Positions 14,842-23,355 of a DNA stretch of 33,823 bases are shown in pieces. The position numbers were made by a program, and so were the translations under genes. Origin of the DNA: an uncultured Oscillospiraceae bacterium (lineage in GTDB: Bacteria > Bacillota > Clostridia > Oscillospirales > Oscillospiraceae); contig CAKTFW010000014.1 in the NCBI GenBank assembly GCA_934561175.1, forward strand, positions 1 through 33,823, given 5' to 3'. The number at the start of each line of letters is the position of its first letter. Position 1 is the first letter of the stretch. Under the pieces are notes generated by a model that searched no databases, was not told where the DNA came from, and worked only from the letters and a program-made list of their open reading frames with translations.

Positions 14842-15918
14842 ATGCAACGATTTTCCTGCCCCACGGAGTTGATCTGTGGTATGCAGGCACTGGATGCGCT
14901 GCGGAACGAAACAGCCGAATCTGCTGTCTTGGTCTCAGATCCCTATTTTGTGCAAAGCGGCGAAGCTGATCGAATTTCCGCACTGCTTTCAGCAAAAGTC
15001 ACCATTTTTGACAAAGTAACACCCGACCCTCCGCTGCGCACCGCGGTTTCAGGTGCAGCCATGTTGGATCAGCTCCAGCCAGAGCTTCTATTGGCCCTTG
15101 GCGGCGGCAGCGCAATTGACTGCGCCAAAGCGATGCTATGCCTGGCTGCCAAACGGCCAAGATTTATCGCCATTCCGACCACTTCCGGCAGCGGTTCTGA
15201 AGTTACCGCATTTTCCATTCTCACACACGATCGTGTCAAATATCCCCTGATTGATCCCACCATTCGCCCCGATTGTGCCATTCTGGATCCAGCGCTCGCT
15301 GCTGCAATGCCCGGTGCCTTAGCTGCAGACACCGGCATGGACACGCTCTCCCATTGCCTGGAAGCCCTAGCCGCTACCGGCGCATCCAATTTCACTGCTG
15401 CGTTGGCATTGCAGAGTTTTCATACGGTCTACCACCAACTGCCCGCATCTTACCGCGGCGATTCTTCCGCCCGCGCTGCTATTCACATCGCAGCGTCAAT
15501 GGCCGGGATTGCCTTCAACAATGCAGGCCTCGGCGTCTGTCATGCACTATCCCACGCGCTTGGTGGTGCTTTTCACCTTGCCCATGGGCGGCTAAATGGC
15601 ATTCTGCTACCCGCGGTAATTGCATTTAATGCAGGAAGCACCCACGCCTATGCAAGACTCGCACACTTTTGCGGCTTCTCTTCCGCTGCGGATGCCATCG
15701 CCGTTCGCAGCTTGATTGCAGCGCTGCGCCGACTGCGGCGCACACTTTCTCTCCCAGCAACACTGTCGGAAGCCGGGATCTCGGAAAACGCTCTGCAGCT
15801 AGCTGAATCCGATTTGATTACCGTGGCAAAAAAGGACGCCTGCCTTGCCACCAATCCCCGACCCGTTATGGATGACGACCTGAAACAGCTTTTGTGGGAG
15901 GCCTACCAGCATGGATGA
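14842..15918 (+). CDS. eutG: Iron-containing alcohol dehydrogenase of the ethanolamine operon (EutG/PduQ type)
   Basis: A 358-residue group III alcohol dehydrogenase that reduces acetaldehyde to ethanol, regenerating NAD+ inside the microcompartment. The dinucleotide-binding loop GGGSAIDCAKA, the following IPTTSGSGSEVT, and the metal-site region DTGMDTLSHCLEAL and LSHALGGAFHLAHGRLNG are all present. It is shorter than E. coli EutG (about 395 residues), chiefly at the N-terminus, and closer in size to PduQ-type enzymes. The start at 14842 is favoured by GGAGAAAAGG about 11 bases upstream; the 13 residues from 14803 would begin next to the terminator. It is the first gene of the operon and overlaps eutA by eight bases. 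Confidence 0.88.
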   Translation: MQRFSCPTELICGMQALDALRNETAESAVLVSDPYFVQSGEADRISALLSAKVTIFDKVTPDPPLRTAVSGAAMLDQLQPELLLALGGGSAIDCAKAMLCLAAKRPRFIAIPTTSGSGSEVTAFSILTHDRVKYPLIDPTIRPDCAILDPALAAAMPGALAADTGMDTLSHCLEALAATGASNFTAALALQSFHTVYHQLPASYRGDSSARAAIHIAASMAGIAFNNAGLGVCHALSHALGGAFHLAHGRLNGILLPAVIAFNAGSTHAYARLAHFCGFSSAADAIAVRSLIAALRRLRRTLSLPATLSEAGISENALQLAESDLITVAKKDACLATNPRPVMDDDLKQLLWEAYQHG

Positions 15919-17317
15919 ATCGATTCTCTCTGTCGGAATTGATATCGGCACCAGCACCACACAATTGATTTTTTCCAGGCTGACGCTCGTCAACCGTGCC
16001 GCCCCTTTCACGGTTCCAAGAATTGCAATTACCAAAAAAGAAATTTTATATCGCAGCGCCATTCATTTCACACCGCTGCTGAACGACACTGTTATAGATG
16101 CAGACAGTATTCGCGCAATCGTTGACGATGCCTACCGGGACGCCGGAATTGAAAAATCCACTATTCAAACCGGCGCCGTAATTATCACCGGCGAAACCGC
16201 ACGGAAAGAAAACGCACAGGAAGTGCTTTCCGCACTCTCCGGCTATGCCGGCGACTTTGTTGTTGCAACCGCCGGGCCGGATCTGGAGAGTATTCTGGCT
16301 GCACGCGGCGCTGGTGCCGACAGCTACAGCCGTGCGCACCATTGCAGCGTTCTGCATTTTGATATTGGCGGCGGGACTTCCAATCTGGCGCTCTTCGATC
16401 AGGGTGAGCTGATCCATACCGGCTGTCTCAATGTCGGCGGCCGCCTGTTAAAATTTGATTCAAACGGGCGCCTCACCTATTGTTCTCCTGTATTGGCTGG
16501 TCGGTTTCCACTAACCGTCGGCGAAATTCCATCTGCACAGGTTCTACAGTTTGTCATCCAGGAATTGGTACAGGCACTTTGTGAAGCCGCAGGTCTCGCG
16601 CCACAAAGCGATATTCTCCAGCACTATATTACAAACCATACCATCGAGTTAGCCGGACGCCAACCGGTCTTCTCATTCTCCGGCGGCGTTGCAGATCTCA
16701 TCTACACGGACGAGCCGCCGGATTCAATGGCCTATGGAGATATTGGCGTTCTTTTGGGGCAAGCAATCCGGCATTCCCCTCTCTTGGCACACGAAAACCG
16801 GCGCGGGCAAGAAACCATCCGTGCCACTGTCGTCGGCGCAGGAAATCATGCCACCGACCTGTCCGGCAGTACAATTTTCTATCGAAATATTCAATTTCCC
16901 ATGAAGAACCTCCCGGTGCTCTCGTGTTCTGAAACAGAGCAATCCAGTGCCAATCTGCCCCAGATCCTGCAGCAAAAGTTGCGCTGGTTTCAGGAAGAGC
17001 ATGCGCTTGGCCCGGTGGCCGTCGCACTGCCCGGCATGGTCAATCCCGATTATCAGGCGCTGAAAACACTCGCTGCACGGCTCCATGACGGACTTGCACC
17101 GCTGTCGGCAGCCGGGCTACCCATCTGCATCGTACTAAAAGCCGATATGGCAAAAGCACTGGGGCAATGTCTGGCACCGATGCTCACAGCAAGTGCGCCC
17201 CTTCTGTGTATGGATGCCCTGCACCTGCAAACCGGTTCCTATCTGGATATTGGCGCGCCGGTGGCAGACGGCGCCGTACTCCCAGTTGTAATAAAAACAC
17301 TTATCTTTACCGATTAG
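15911..17317 (+). CDS. eutA: Ethanolamine ammonia-lyase reactivating factor EutA
   Basis: A 468-residue ASKHA-fold chaperone, equal in length to E. coli EutA (467). It uses ATP to swap damaged cobalamin in ethanolamine ammonia-lyase for fresh adenosylcobalamin. The nucleotide-binding signature GIDIGTSTTQLIFSRL lies near residues 9-24, with FDIGGGTSNLALFDQGELI in the second phosphate loop and VVGAGNHATDLSGSTI further on. It starts eight bases before the eutG stop, with GGAGG about nine bases upstream, and is followed by eutB after ten bases. This order, reactivase before the lyase, is the norm in eut operons. Confidence 0.95.
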   Translation: MDESILSVGIDIGTSTTQLIFSRLTLVNRAAPFTVPRIAITKKEILYRSAIHFTPLLNDTVIDADSIRAIVDDAYRDAGIEKSTIQTGAVIITGETARKENAQEVLSALSGYAGDFVVATAGPDLESILAARGAGADSYSRAHHCSVLHFDIGGGTSNLALFDQGELIHTGCLNVGGRLLKFDSNGRLTYCSPVLAGRFPLTVGEIPSAQVLQFVIQELVQALCEAAGLAPQSDILQHYITNHTIELAGRQPVFSFSGGVADLIYTDEPPDSMAYGDIGVLLGQAIRHSPLLAHENRRGQETIRATVVGAGNHATDLSGSTIFYRNIQFPMKNLPVLSCSETEQSSANLPQILQQKLRWFQEEHALGPVAVALPGMVNPDYQALKTLAARLHDGLAPLSAAGLPICIVLKADMAKALGQCLAPMLTASAPLLCMDALHLQTGSYLDIGAPVADGAVLPVVIKTLIFTD

Positions 17318-17327
17318 GATGTGTGCT

Positions 17328-18692
17328 ATGATTCTGAACGCAAAACTGTTTGGAAAAGTCTATTGCTTCCACGATATCAAGGAAGTAATGGCAAAGGCAA
17401 ATGAGGAAAAATCCGGCGACCGGCTGGCTGGCATCGCCGCGGAATCCGCAGAGGAACGGGTTGCAGCAAAAGTCGTTCTCTCAAATTTGCTGCTTTCAGA
17501 CCTGCGGGAACATCCCGCCGTTCCCTATGAAACAGATGAGGTCACCCGAATTATTCAGGATGCCGTCAACGAGAAAATTTACAACTCTATCAAGAACTGG
17601 ACCGTATCTGATCTGCGCGAATATCTGCTGTCCGAGCGTACTGGAGCGGCCGAGATTCGGCGGCTCTCCCGCGGACTCACTGCAGAAATGATTTCAGCCG
17701 TCGCAAAATTGATGAGTAACATGGATCTTGTGTACGCCGCCCGCAAGATTCGTGTCACTGCACACTGCAATACAACGATCGGACTGCCAGGCACGCTCTC
17801 CTGCCGCCTGCAGCCCAACCATACAGTAGACGATCCGGATGGCATCATGGCATCGCTGCTGGAAGGACTCACCTATGGTGCCGGTGATGCGGTACTGGGC
17901 CTGAATCCGGTGGACGACTCTGTTGAAAGCGTCTCCCGTGTTCTCCAGCGCTTTGAAGAAATCCGCAAAAAATGGGAAATTCCGACTCAAATTTGTGTAC
18001 TCGCACATGTGACAACCCAGATGGATGCCATCCGCAAGGGCGCACCAACCGATCTCATTTTTCAATCCATCGCTGGAAGCGAAAAAGGAAATGACGCCTT
18101 TGGCTTTAATGCCGCGACAATCGCAGAAGCCCTGCAGATGGCATTGGAAGACGGAACTGCAACCGGCCCCGATGTCATGTACTTCGAGACTGGTCAAGGC
18201 TCCGAGTTGTCTTCAGAGTCTCACTTCGGCGCAGATCAGCTCACCATGGAAGCCCGCTGTTATGGGTTTGCCAAAAAATTCCATCCCTTTTTAGTTAATA
18301 CCGTCGTCGGATTTATCGGGCCGGAATACCTCTACAATTCCAAACAGGTCATCCGCGCCGGATTGGAAGACCACTTTATGGGGAAGCTGACCGGCATCCC
18401 CATGGGCTGCGACGCCTGCTACACCAATCATATGAAAGCCGACCAAAATGACATTGAAGATTTGTCGATGCTTCTGACCTCCGCAGGCTGCACCTATTTT
18501 ATGGGAATTCCTCATGGCGATGATATCATGCTGAATTATCAAACCACCGGTTTTCACGAGACTGCATCGCTCCGGGAGATTTACGGATTAACTGCAATCC
18601 CACCATTTCAGCACTGGCTTGAAAAAATGGGTTTTGTGGAAAACGGCCATTTAACACCCCGCGCCGGTGACGGCTCTATTCTGCTGCAGTAA
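17328..18692 (+). CDS. eutB: Ethanolamine ammonia-lyase large subunit EutB
   Basis: The 454-residue catalytic alpha subunit of adenosylcobalamin-dependent ethanolamine ammonia-lyase converts ethanolamine to acetaldehyde and ammonia. It folds as a TIM barrel and is close in length to E. coli EutB (453). The active-site Glu287 (FETGQGS) and Asp362 (MGCDACYTNH) fall at the same residue numbers as in the E. coli enzyme. The conserved VNTVVGFIGPEYLYN and DDIMLNYQTT segments are intact. The start at 17328 gives MILNAKLFGKVY, aligned with the family's first strand; an ATG at 17319 is too close to the ribosome binding site. Lies ten bases after eutA and twelve before eutC. Confidence 0.98.
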   Translation: MILNAKLFGKVYCFHDIKEVMAKANEEKSGDRLAGIAAESAEERVAAKVVLSNLLLSDLREHPAVPYETDEVTRIIQDAVNEKIYNSIKNWTVSDLREYLLSERTGAAEIRRLSRGLTAEMISAVAKLMSNMDLVYAARKIRVTAHCNTTIGLPGTLSCRLQPNHTVDDPDGIMASLLEGLTYGAGDAVLGLNPVDDSVESVSRVLQRFEEIRKKWEIPTQICVLAHVTTQMDAIRKGAPTDLIFQSIAGSEKGNDAFGFNAATIAEALQMALEDGTATGPDVMYFETGQGSELSSESHFGADQLTMEARCYGFAKKFHPFLVNTVVGFIGPEYLYNSKQVIRAGLEDHFMGKLTGIPMGCDACYTNHMKADQNDIEDLSMLLTSAGCTYFMGIPHGDDIMLNYQTTGFHETASLREIYGLTAIPPFQHWLEKMGFVENGHLTPRAGDGSILLQ

Positions 18693-18704
18693 GGAGGTAA
18701 TCTC

Positions 18705-19583
18705 ATGGATAAACAGGAACTCAGAGCAATGGTTGCAGATCTTCTTCGGGACATGGCTGTTCCCCAGGAGCCCCCAGCATGTACAAGTAATTCTTCTCCG
18801 GAGTCAGCCCCAATCAACGATGATCGCTGTCTGGACGACATCACGGAAATCGACTTGCGCAAACAGTACTTGGTAGAAAATCCAGCCAATCCAGAAGCAT
18901 TTTTGCAGCTCAAAGCACGCACTCCAGCCCGAATCGGTGTCGGCCGTGCAGGCGCGCGCTACAAAACGATTACGCAGTTGCGGATGCGTGCCGATCATGC
19001 AGCCGCGCAAGATAGCGTATTTTCTGATGTACCGGAATCCTTCTGGCAGCAAAACCAGTTGGTCTTCGTCCAAACCATGTGCAAAAGCAAAGATGAATAT
19101 CTAACGCGGCCAGATCTCGGCCGTCGATTTGATAAAGAGAATCAGGCCATCATCCAGAAAACCTGCGGCAGCCACCCGAAGGTGCTGCTGGTTATTGGCG
19201 ATGGGCTTTCTTCTGCCGCTGTAGAAACCAATGCACCGGACTGTGCAGCCGCCATCCGTCAGGGTCTTGCAAACTTTGATATTTCGTTGGGACCGATGCT
19301 CTTCATCCGTTTTTGCAGAGTCGGTGCCATGGATGCCATCGGCGAAATTACGGACGCGGAGCTTATCTGCATGCTGGTTGGCGAGCGTCCCGGACTCACT
19401 ACGGCAGAATCAATGTCCGCTTATATCACCTACCGTCCAAGACCCGGCATTTCCGAATCCAAGCGCACGGTTGTGTCTAATATTCACCGGCAGGGCACAC
19501 CGGCAGTGGAAGCCGGTGCGCATATTGCGGAACTTCTCAAAACAATGCTGGAGAAAAAGGCATCCGGCATTGATCTTCGATAG
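18705..19583 (+). CDS. eutC: Ethanolamine ammonia-lyase small subunit EutC
   Basis: A 292-residue beta subunit that, with EutB, forms the (alpha-beta)6 lyase and holds the lower half of the cobalamin pocket. Typical motifs are IGVGRAGARYKTITQL, LTRPDLGRRF, VLLVIGDGLSSAAVE and LGPMLFIRFCRVGAMDAIGE. The N-terminal 17 residues (MDKQELRAMVADLLRDM) form a predicted amphipathic helix, followed by a Pro/Ser-rich linker. That arrangement resembles the encapsulation peptides that guide cargo into microcompartments. The start at 18705 has GGAGG seven bases upstream. Its stop is nine bases before eutL. Confidence 0.97.
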   Translation: MDKQELRAMVADLLRDMAVPQEPPACTSNSSPESAPINDDRCLDDITEIDLRKQYLVENPANPEAFLQLKARTPARIGVGRAGARYKTITQLRMRADHAAAQDSVFSDVPESFWQQNQLVFVQTMCKSKDEYLTRPDLGRRFDKENQAIIQKTCGSHPKVLLVIGDGLSSAAVETNAPDCAAAIRQGLANFDISLGPMLFIRFCRVGAMDAIGEITDAELICMLVGERPGLTTAESMSAYITYRPRPGISESKRTVVSNIHRQGTPAVEAGAHIAELLKTMLEKKASGIDLR

Positions 19584-19592
19584 GAGGCTATC

Positions 19593-20252
19593 ATGATCGG
19601 AACACCTCTGCCAGTCAAAATTCTGTCGCTGCAAATGATTGCAAATGTTACCCAGACGCTCGCCCGCTCTCTGGGGCTTTCTCCACAGCACAGCGCGATC
19701 GGATTGATCTCTACCGACTGCGATGATGTCACCTATATCGCACTGGATCAGGCCACCAAGGATGCAGATGTGGATGTCGTTTACGCCCGCAGTCTCTACG
19801 CCGGAGCTTCGAATGCTTCCACCAAATTGGCCGGTGAAGTAATCGGTGTGATCGCCGGTCCAAGCCCTTCTGAGGTGACCAGTGGTCTAAATGCCGCTGT
19901 GCGGCTGATTGAAAGCGGCGTTTGCTTCCACACTGCAAATGAGGATGGGGATATTATTTATCTGGCGCACTGCATCTCGTCAACCGGTTCCTATCTTTCC
20001 AAGGAAGCTGGTATTCGAACCGGCGAGGCACTGGCCTATTTGATTGCGCCGCCTGTCGAATCAATCTATGCGTTGGATGCCGCGCTGAAAGCATCGGATG
20101 TAGAGCTTGTACACTTTTTTGCGCCACCCAGCGAAACAAACTTTGCCGGTGGTCTTCTGACCGGTACACAATCCGCTTGTACTGCAGCCTGCGACGCTTT
20201 TGCGGAGGCAGTCCGCTCTGTCGCCGCGCTGCCGCTGAATTATGGAGGTTAA
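19593..20252 (+). CDS. eutL: Microcompartment shell protein EutL (tandem BMC domain trimer)
   Basis: The 219-residue length is identical to that of E. coli EutL. Two permuted BMC domains occupy about 1-105 and 106-219. EutL trimers form flat pseudohexamers with a gated pore, thought to pass larger molecules such as cofactors or ethanolamine. Recognisable stretches are SAIGLISTDCDDVTYIALD, GEVIGVIAGPSPSEV and the later FAPPSETNFAGGLLTGTQSAC. GGAGG about six bases upstream supports the start. It lies between the lyase genes and eutE, with only two bases to the eutE start. Confidence 0.97.
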   Translation: MIGTPLPVKILSLQMIANVTQTLARSLGLSPQHSAIGLISTDCDDVTYIALDQATKDADVDVVYARSLYAGASNASTKLAGEVIGVIAGPSPSEVTSGLNAAVRLIESGVCFHTANEDGDIIYLAHCISSTGSYLSKEAGIRTGEALAYLIAPPVESIYALDAALKASDVELVHFFAPPSETNFAGGLLTGTQSACTAACDAFAEAVRSVAALPLNYGG

Positions 20253-20254
20253 CT

Positions 20255-21706
20255 ATGGAACTGGATCTCGATTTACGCTCCTGCCAACAGGTTCGCAACT
20301 GTGTTGCACAGGCGCAAAATGCGCAAAAAGCCCTTGATACTTTCGATCAGGAAAAGCTAAACCAGATCTGTGCCGCCATTGCCCAGGCCGCCCAGGCGCA
20401 AGCGGAGCATCTCGGCCGTATGGCCTGTGAAGAAACCGGCTTCGGGCGTCCACAGGATAAGACCGTCAAAAACACTTTTGCCTCGAAAAAGGTCTGGGAG
20501 TCCATCCAGAATCTAAAAGCAGTCGGCATCTTGCAGGAGCACCCAGAGGATCAAATCATCGATATTGGTACGCCGGTCGGCATCATCGCGGGAATTGTCC
20601 CCTCGACCAACCCCACCTCCAGTGTAATCTATAAAGCATTGATCGCGATCAAAGCTGGCAATACCATCGTTTTTTCTCCGCACCCCAATGCTGTGCGCTG
20701 CACGCTTGAGGCAGTGCGGGTGGTCGCATCCGCCGCAGAACGCGCCGGATGCCCGGCTGGTGCTATCAGCTGCATTGAAAATCCAACGATGGAAGCCGTA
20801 AAGGAGCTGATGTCGCATCCGGATGTCCGGCTGATTCTTGCCACTGGCGGCGGCGCAATGGTGCGTGCCGCCTATTCTTCCGGAACACCGGCAATTGGCG
20901 TAGGTGCAGGAAACGGTCCCGCCTATATCCACAAATCTGCTAATATTCATCAGGCAATCCGTCGAATTCTGGACTCTAAAACTTTTGATAACGGTACTGT
21001 CTGCGCCTCTGAGCAGAGCATTGTCATCGAACAGGCGCTGGAACTTCCCGTCACTGCAGAGCTTCAGCGTCAAGGGGCCTATTTTCTCTCTCCGGAAGAG
21101 GCAACGCATCTGAGCGGATTTCTGCTGCGTCCCAACGGGACTATGAATCCCGCAATCGTCGGAAAGTCCGCAGCAGCCATCGCCGGATTAGCCGGGCTAA
21201 AAAATGTGCCGGACAGCGCAGCCGTCCTGATTGCCCGTGAAACCAGGGTCGGCACGCAGTTTCCCTATTCCCGTGAAAAACTTTGTCCCATTCTCGCCTT
21301 CTATGTGGAACAAGACGAGGATGCAGCATTGAAAAAATGCTGTGAAATTCTGCACCACGAGGGCAGCGGTCACACCTTTATGATCCACGCAGAGGACCGC
21401 ACAATCATCCAGCGGTTTGCTGCCGCCGTGCCGGTCTCTCGTGTGCTGGTAAACACCCCCGGCGCATTGGGTGGAATCGGCGCCACAACCAATCTTTTGC
21501 CCGCACTAACGCTCGGCTGCGGCACAGTAGGCGGCGGTTCATCTTCCAATAACATCGGTCCGCTGGATCTCATCAATATTCGCAGGGTCGCCTGGGGCGT
21601 TCGTGATAAACAGGCGCTGCCTGGGTATACTACCTCTGAATTCTTCCCCGTCAGCGAGGCAGTCCTCGATGCACTCACCGAAAAAATTCTGAAAAAACTG
21701 ATCTGA
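20255..21706 (+). CDS. eutE: CoA-acylating acetaldehyde dehydrogenase EutE
   Basis: A 483-residue aldehyde dehydrogenase-fold enzyme that oxidises acetaldehyde with NAD+ and CoA to acetyl-CoA within the shell. The catalytic Cys is at residue 250 in NGTVCASEQS. The ILATGGGAMVRAAYSSG and GVGAGNGPAYIHKSA segments belong to the nucleotide-binding region. The start at 20255 has GGAGG six bases upstream; the 26 further residues from 20177 overlap eutL and are rejected. The first 20 residues do not look like the encapsulation helix of enterobacterial EutE, but the last 20 (SEAVLDALTEKILKKLI) form an amphipathic helix that could serve instead (inference). Sixteen bases separate it from eutM. Confidence 0.96.
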   Translation: MELDLDLRSCQQVRNCVAQAQNAQKALDTFDQEKLNQICAAIAQAAQAQAEHLGRMACEETGFGRPQDKTVKNTFASKKVWESIQNLKAVGILQEHPEDQIIDIGTPVGIIAGIVPSTNPTSSVIYKALIAIKAGNTIVFSPHPNAVRCTLEAVRVVASAAERAGCPAGAISCIENPTMEAVKELMSHPDVRLILATGGGAMVRAAYSSGTPAIGVGAGNGPAYIHKSANIHQAIRRILDSKTFDNGTVCASEQSIVIEQALELPVTAELQRQGAYFLSPEEATHLSGFLLRPNGTMNPAIVGKSAAAIAGLAGLKNVPDSAAVLIARETRVGTQFPYSREKLCPILAFYVEQDEDAALKKCCEILHHEGSGHTFMIHAEDRTIIQRFAAAVPVSRVLVNTPGALGGIGATTNLLPALTLGCGTVGGGSSSNNIGPLDLINIRRVAWGVRDKQALPGYTTSEFFPVSEAVLDALTEKILKKLI

Positions 21707-21722
21707 TTGGAGCGTAACGCAT

Positions 21723-22025
21723 ATGGCAAATACAAACGCACTTGGTATGGTAGAAACACGCGGCCTGGTCGGCGCCATTGAGGCTGCCGATGCAATGGTC
21801 AAAGCTGCAAATGTCCAGCTGGTCGGCAAAGAGCAGGTCGGCGGCGGACTGGTCACAGTCATGGTCCGCGGCGATGTGGGCGCTGTAAAAGCTGCAACTG
21901 ACGCCGGTGCCGCAGCTGCAGAAAAAGTCGGCGAGCTGATTTCCGTCCATGTGATTCCTCGCCCTCATGCCGAGGTTGACAACATTCTGCCAAAGGGCCG
22001 CGAATTTCCCGCGGAAACGATCTAA
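21723..22025 (+). CDS. eutM: Microcompartment shell hexamer protein EutM
   Basis: A 100-residue single-BMC-domain protein, the standard hexameric shell tile of the PduA/EutM/CcmK class. MVETRGLVGAIEAADAMVKAA opens the domain and VHVIPRPHAEVDNILP closes it. Hexamers pack edge to edge to form the shell facets, with a narrow central pore for small substrates. It is the only hexameric BMC gene in this operon; many other eut clusters have two or more eutM-like copies plus eutS. A GGAG about eight bases upstream supports the start. Confidence 0.97.
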   Translation: MANTNALGMVETRGLVGAIEAADAMVKAANVQLVGKEQVGGGLVTVMVRGDVGAVKAATDAGAAAAEKVGELISVHVIPRPHAEVDNILPKGREFPAETI

Positions 22026-22028
22026 CAA

Positions 22029-22757
22029 ATGGCGCTGTATACGGAAGATGCCGCCCGCGCCAACCTCCGCGTTCGTGACGGAAAGCGCGTATTCTACCTT
22101 GGTAGCAATGATCAGCTCACCCCCTCCGCCCGCCAGTGGTTGGAGCATGAACGCATTGCAATTATCCCTGCCGGAAAGGCAAAGCAGCCACAAACCTACA
22201 CCACACTTTTCGGCGGAGAACTCCACGAAAAACCAGAACACATGACGCACTTGTCCGGCAATACGCTGGTTTTCAAAGACCATCCCCGCATTGCTTTTCG
22301 TGGTGCATTGGACACACTGGAGGCCGAAATTCTGCTGGCACAGAAAACTGCTGCCCAGGACGGATATCATACACTACCTGCCACACTGCAGGAAGTATTG
22401 GACTTTATCCGCAGCCTGATCCCCTGTGATGTGCTAGGGAAGCCCGTCGGAGAAATCTCTTTTGGCGGTCTGCAGCCAGAAGAACTACGGGAGCACAGCC
22501 ATTACCCACAAAAATACTATCAAACCCCACACTTTATGCCAGATTATACTATGCCGCAAACCATGCTGTCCCTCAACCATCTCCGCACGGTCGTCCGGCA
22601 AACAGAACTCGCCGCCTACGCTGCATTCAAAACACCGGATGGCGCTGTCAGCCGTGGAGATATCATTCTTGCACTAAACCGGCTCTCCAGCTATCTCTGG
22701 ATCCTGATGATCCGACTCAAAGCCGGATTGATCGAAAGGAGCGAGTCCCATGGATAA
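22029..22757 (+). CDS. eutT: ATP:cob(I)alamin adenosyltransferase EutT
   Basis: A 242-residue EutT-type corrinoid adenosyltransferase that makes adenosylcobalamin for EutBC. The C-terminal helical bundle shows LNHLRTVVRQTELAAYAAF and the middle has KDHPRIAFRGALDTLEAEILLAQ, typical of the family. Only one cysteine is visible (IPCDVLG), so the CCxxC metal site of Salmonella EutT is missing. This fits the metal-independent EutT class known from Listeria and other Firmicutes. The first 40 residues resemble the N-terminal region found in Gram-positive EutT. No good Shine-Dalgarno is visible three bases after the eutM stop, so translation is probably coupled. The 3' end overlaps pduL by eight bases. 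Confidence 0.92.
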   Translation: MALYTEDAARANLRVRDGKRVFYLGSNDQLTPSARQWLEHERIAIIPAGKAKQPQTYTTLFGGELHEKPEHMTHLSGNTLVFKDHPRIAFRGALDTLEAEILLAQKTAAQDGYHTLPATLQEVLDFIRSLIPCDVLGKPVGEISFGGLQPEELREHSHYPQKYYQTPHFMPDYTMPQTMLSLNHLRTVVRQTELAAYAAFKTPDGAVSRGDIILALNRLSSYLWILMIRLKAGLIERSESHG

Positions 22758-23355
22758 TCTTGCAGATCAAATCGCCGCGCGGTTAAAGGCCAACGCCTTT
22801 GTTGAGGTTGAAGCATCCGGCCGTCATGTGCATCTGACGGAACAAGATGCACAAACACTGTTCGGCCACGGTCTGACCCCCCTGCGCCCATTATCCCAAC
22901 CCGGTCAATTTGTCTGTAAAGAGCGTGTCACACTAATTGGTGAAAAAGCGTCCCTGACGCGTGTCGCTGTTCTCGGCCCAGTCCGGAAGGAATCCCAGGT
23001 GGAAATTTCCAAAACTGACGCCGCACTTTTGGGAATCTCTGCGCCGGTGCGGCTCTCCGGCGACATTGCAGGCTCTCCAGGTATTCGAATCCGCGGTGAG
23101 CAGGGGGAAATTCAGTTGAGTACGGGGGTCATCATTGCAAAACGCCACATTCATATGACTCCTGCCGACGCTGCACGCTTCCATCTGAAAAACGGTGATG
23201 AGGTGCGCTGCAAGCTTTTTTCGGATCGCCCAACCGTCTTTGAAGGGGTCTGCGTTCGTGTCAGTCCGGACTTTGCAACGCGTGTACACCTTGATTTTGA
23301 CGAGGCCAACGCAGCAGGCTACCACAAGGGAAATCAGGGGATGATCTTCTCGTGA
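22750..23355 (+). CDS. pduL: Phosphotransacylase PduL-type (EutD role)
   Basis: A 201-residue PduL-family phosphotransacylase that swaps CoA for phosphate, turning acetyl-CoA into acetyl phosphate and freeing CoA inside the compartment. It is unrelated to the Pta-type EutD of enterobacteria. Two zinc-site motifs are clear: RHVHL (His26, His28) and KRHIHMTP (His133, His135). The N-terminal 16 residues (MDNLADQIAARLKANA) are an amphipathic helix like the known PduL encapsulation peptide. The start at 22750 has AAAGGAG nine bases upstream, inside the 3' end of eutT. Its stop overlaps the next start in GTGA. Confidence 0.95.
   Translation: MDNLADQIAARLKANAFVEVEASGRHVHLTEQDAQTLFGHGLTPLRPLSQPGQFVCKERVTLIGEKASLTRVAVLGPVRKESQVEISKTDAALLGISAPVRLSGDIAGSPGIRIRGEQGEIQLSTGVIIAKRHIHMTPADAARFHLKNGDEVRCKLFSDRPTVFEGVCVRVSPDFATRVHLDFDEANAAGYHKGNQGMIFS

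Noticed and set aside
14701..14842. ANTAR (EutV) paired hairpins or a cobalamin riboswitch before eutG
   Set aside because: The only strong hairpin has a TTTT loop without the ANTAR loop pattern, and the leader is too short for a B12 aptamer.
15911..17317. EutA as a possible Hsp70/actin-like shell ATPase (EutJ)
   Set aside because: Length, motifs and place before eutB match EutA; EutJ is shorter and found in enterobacterial operons.
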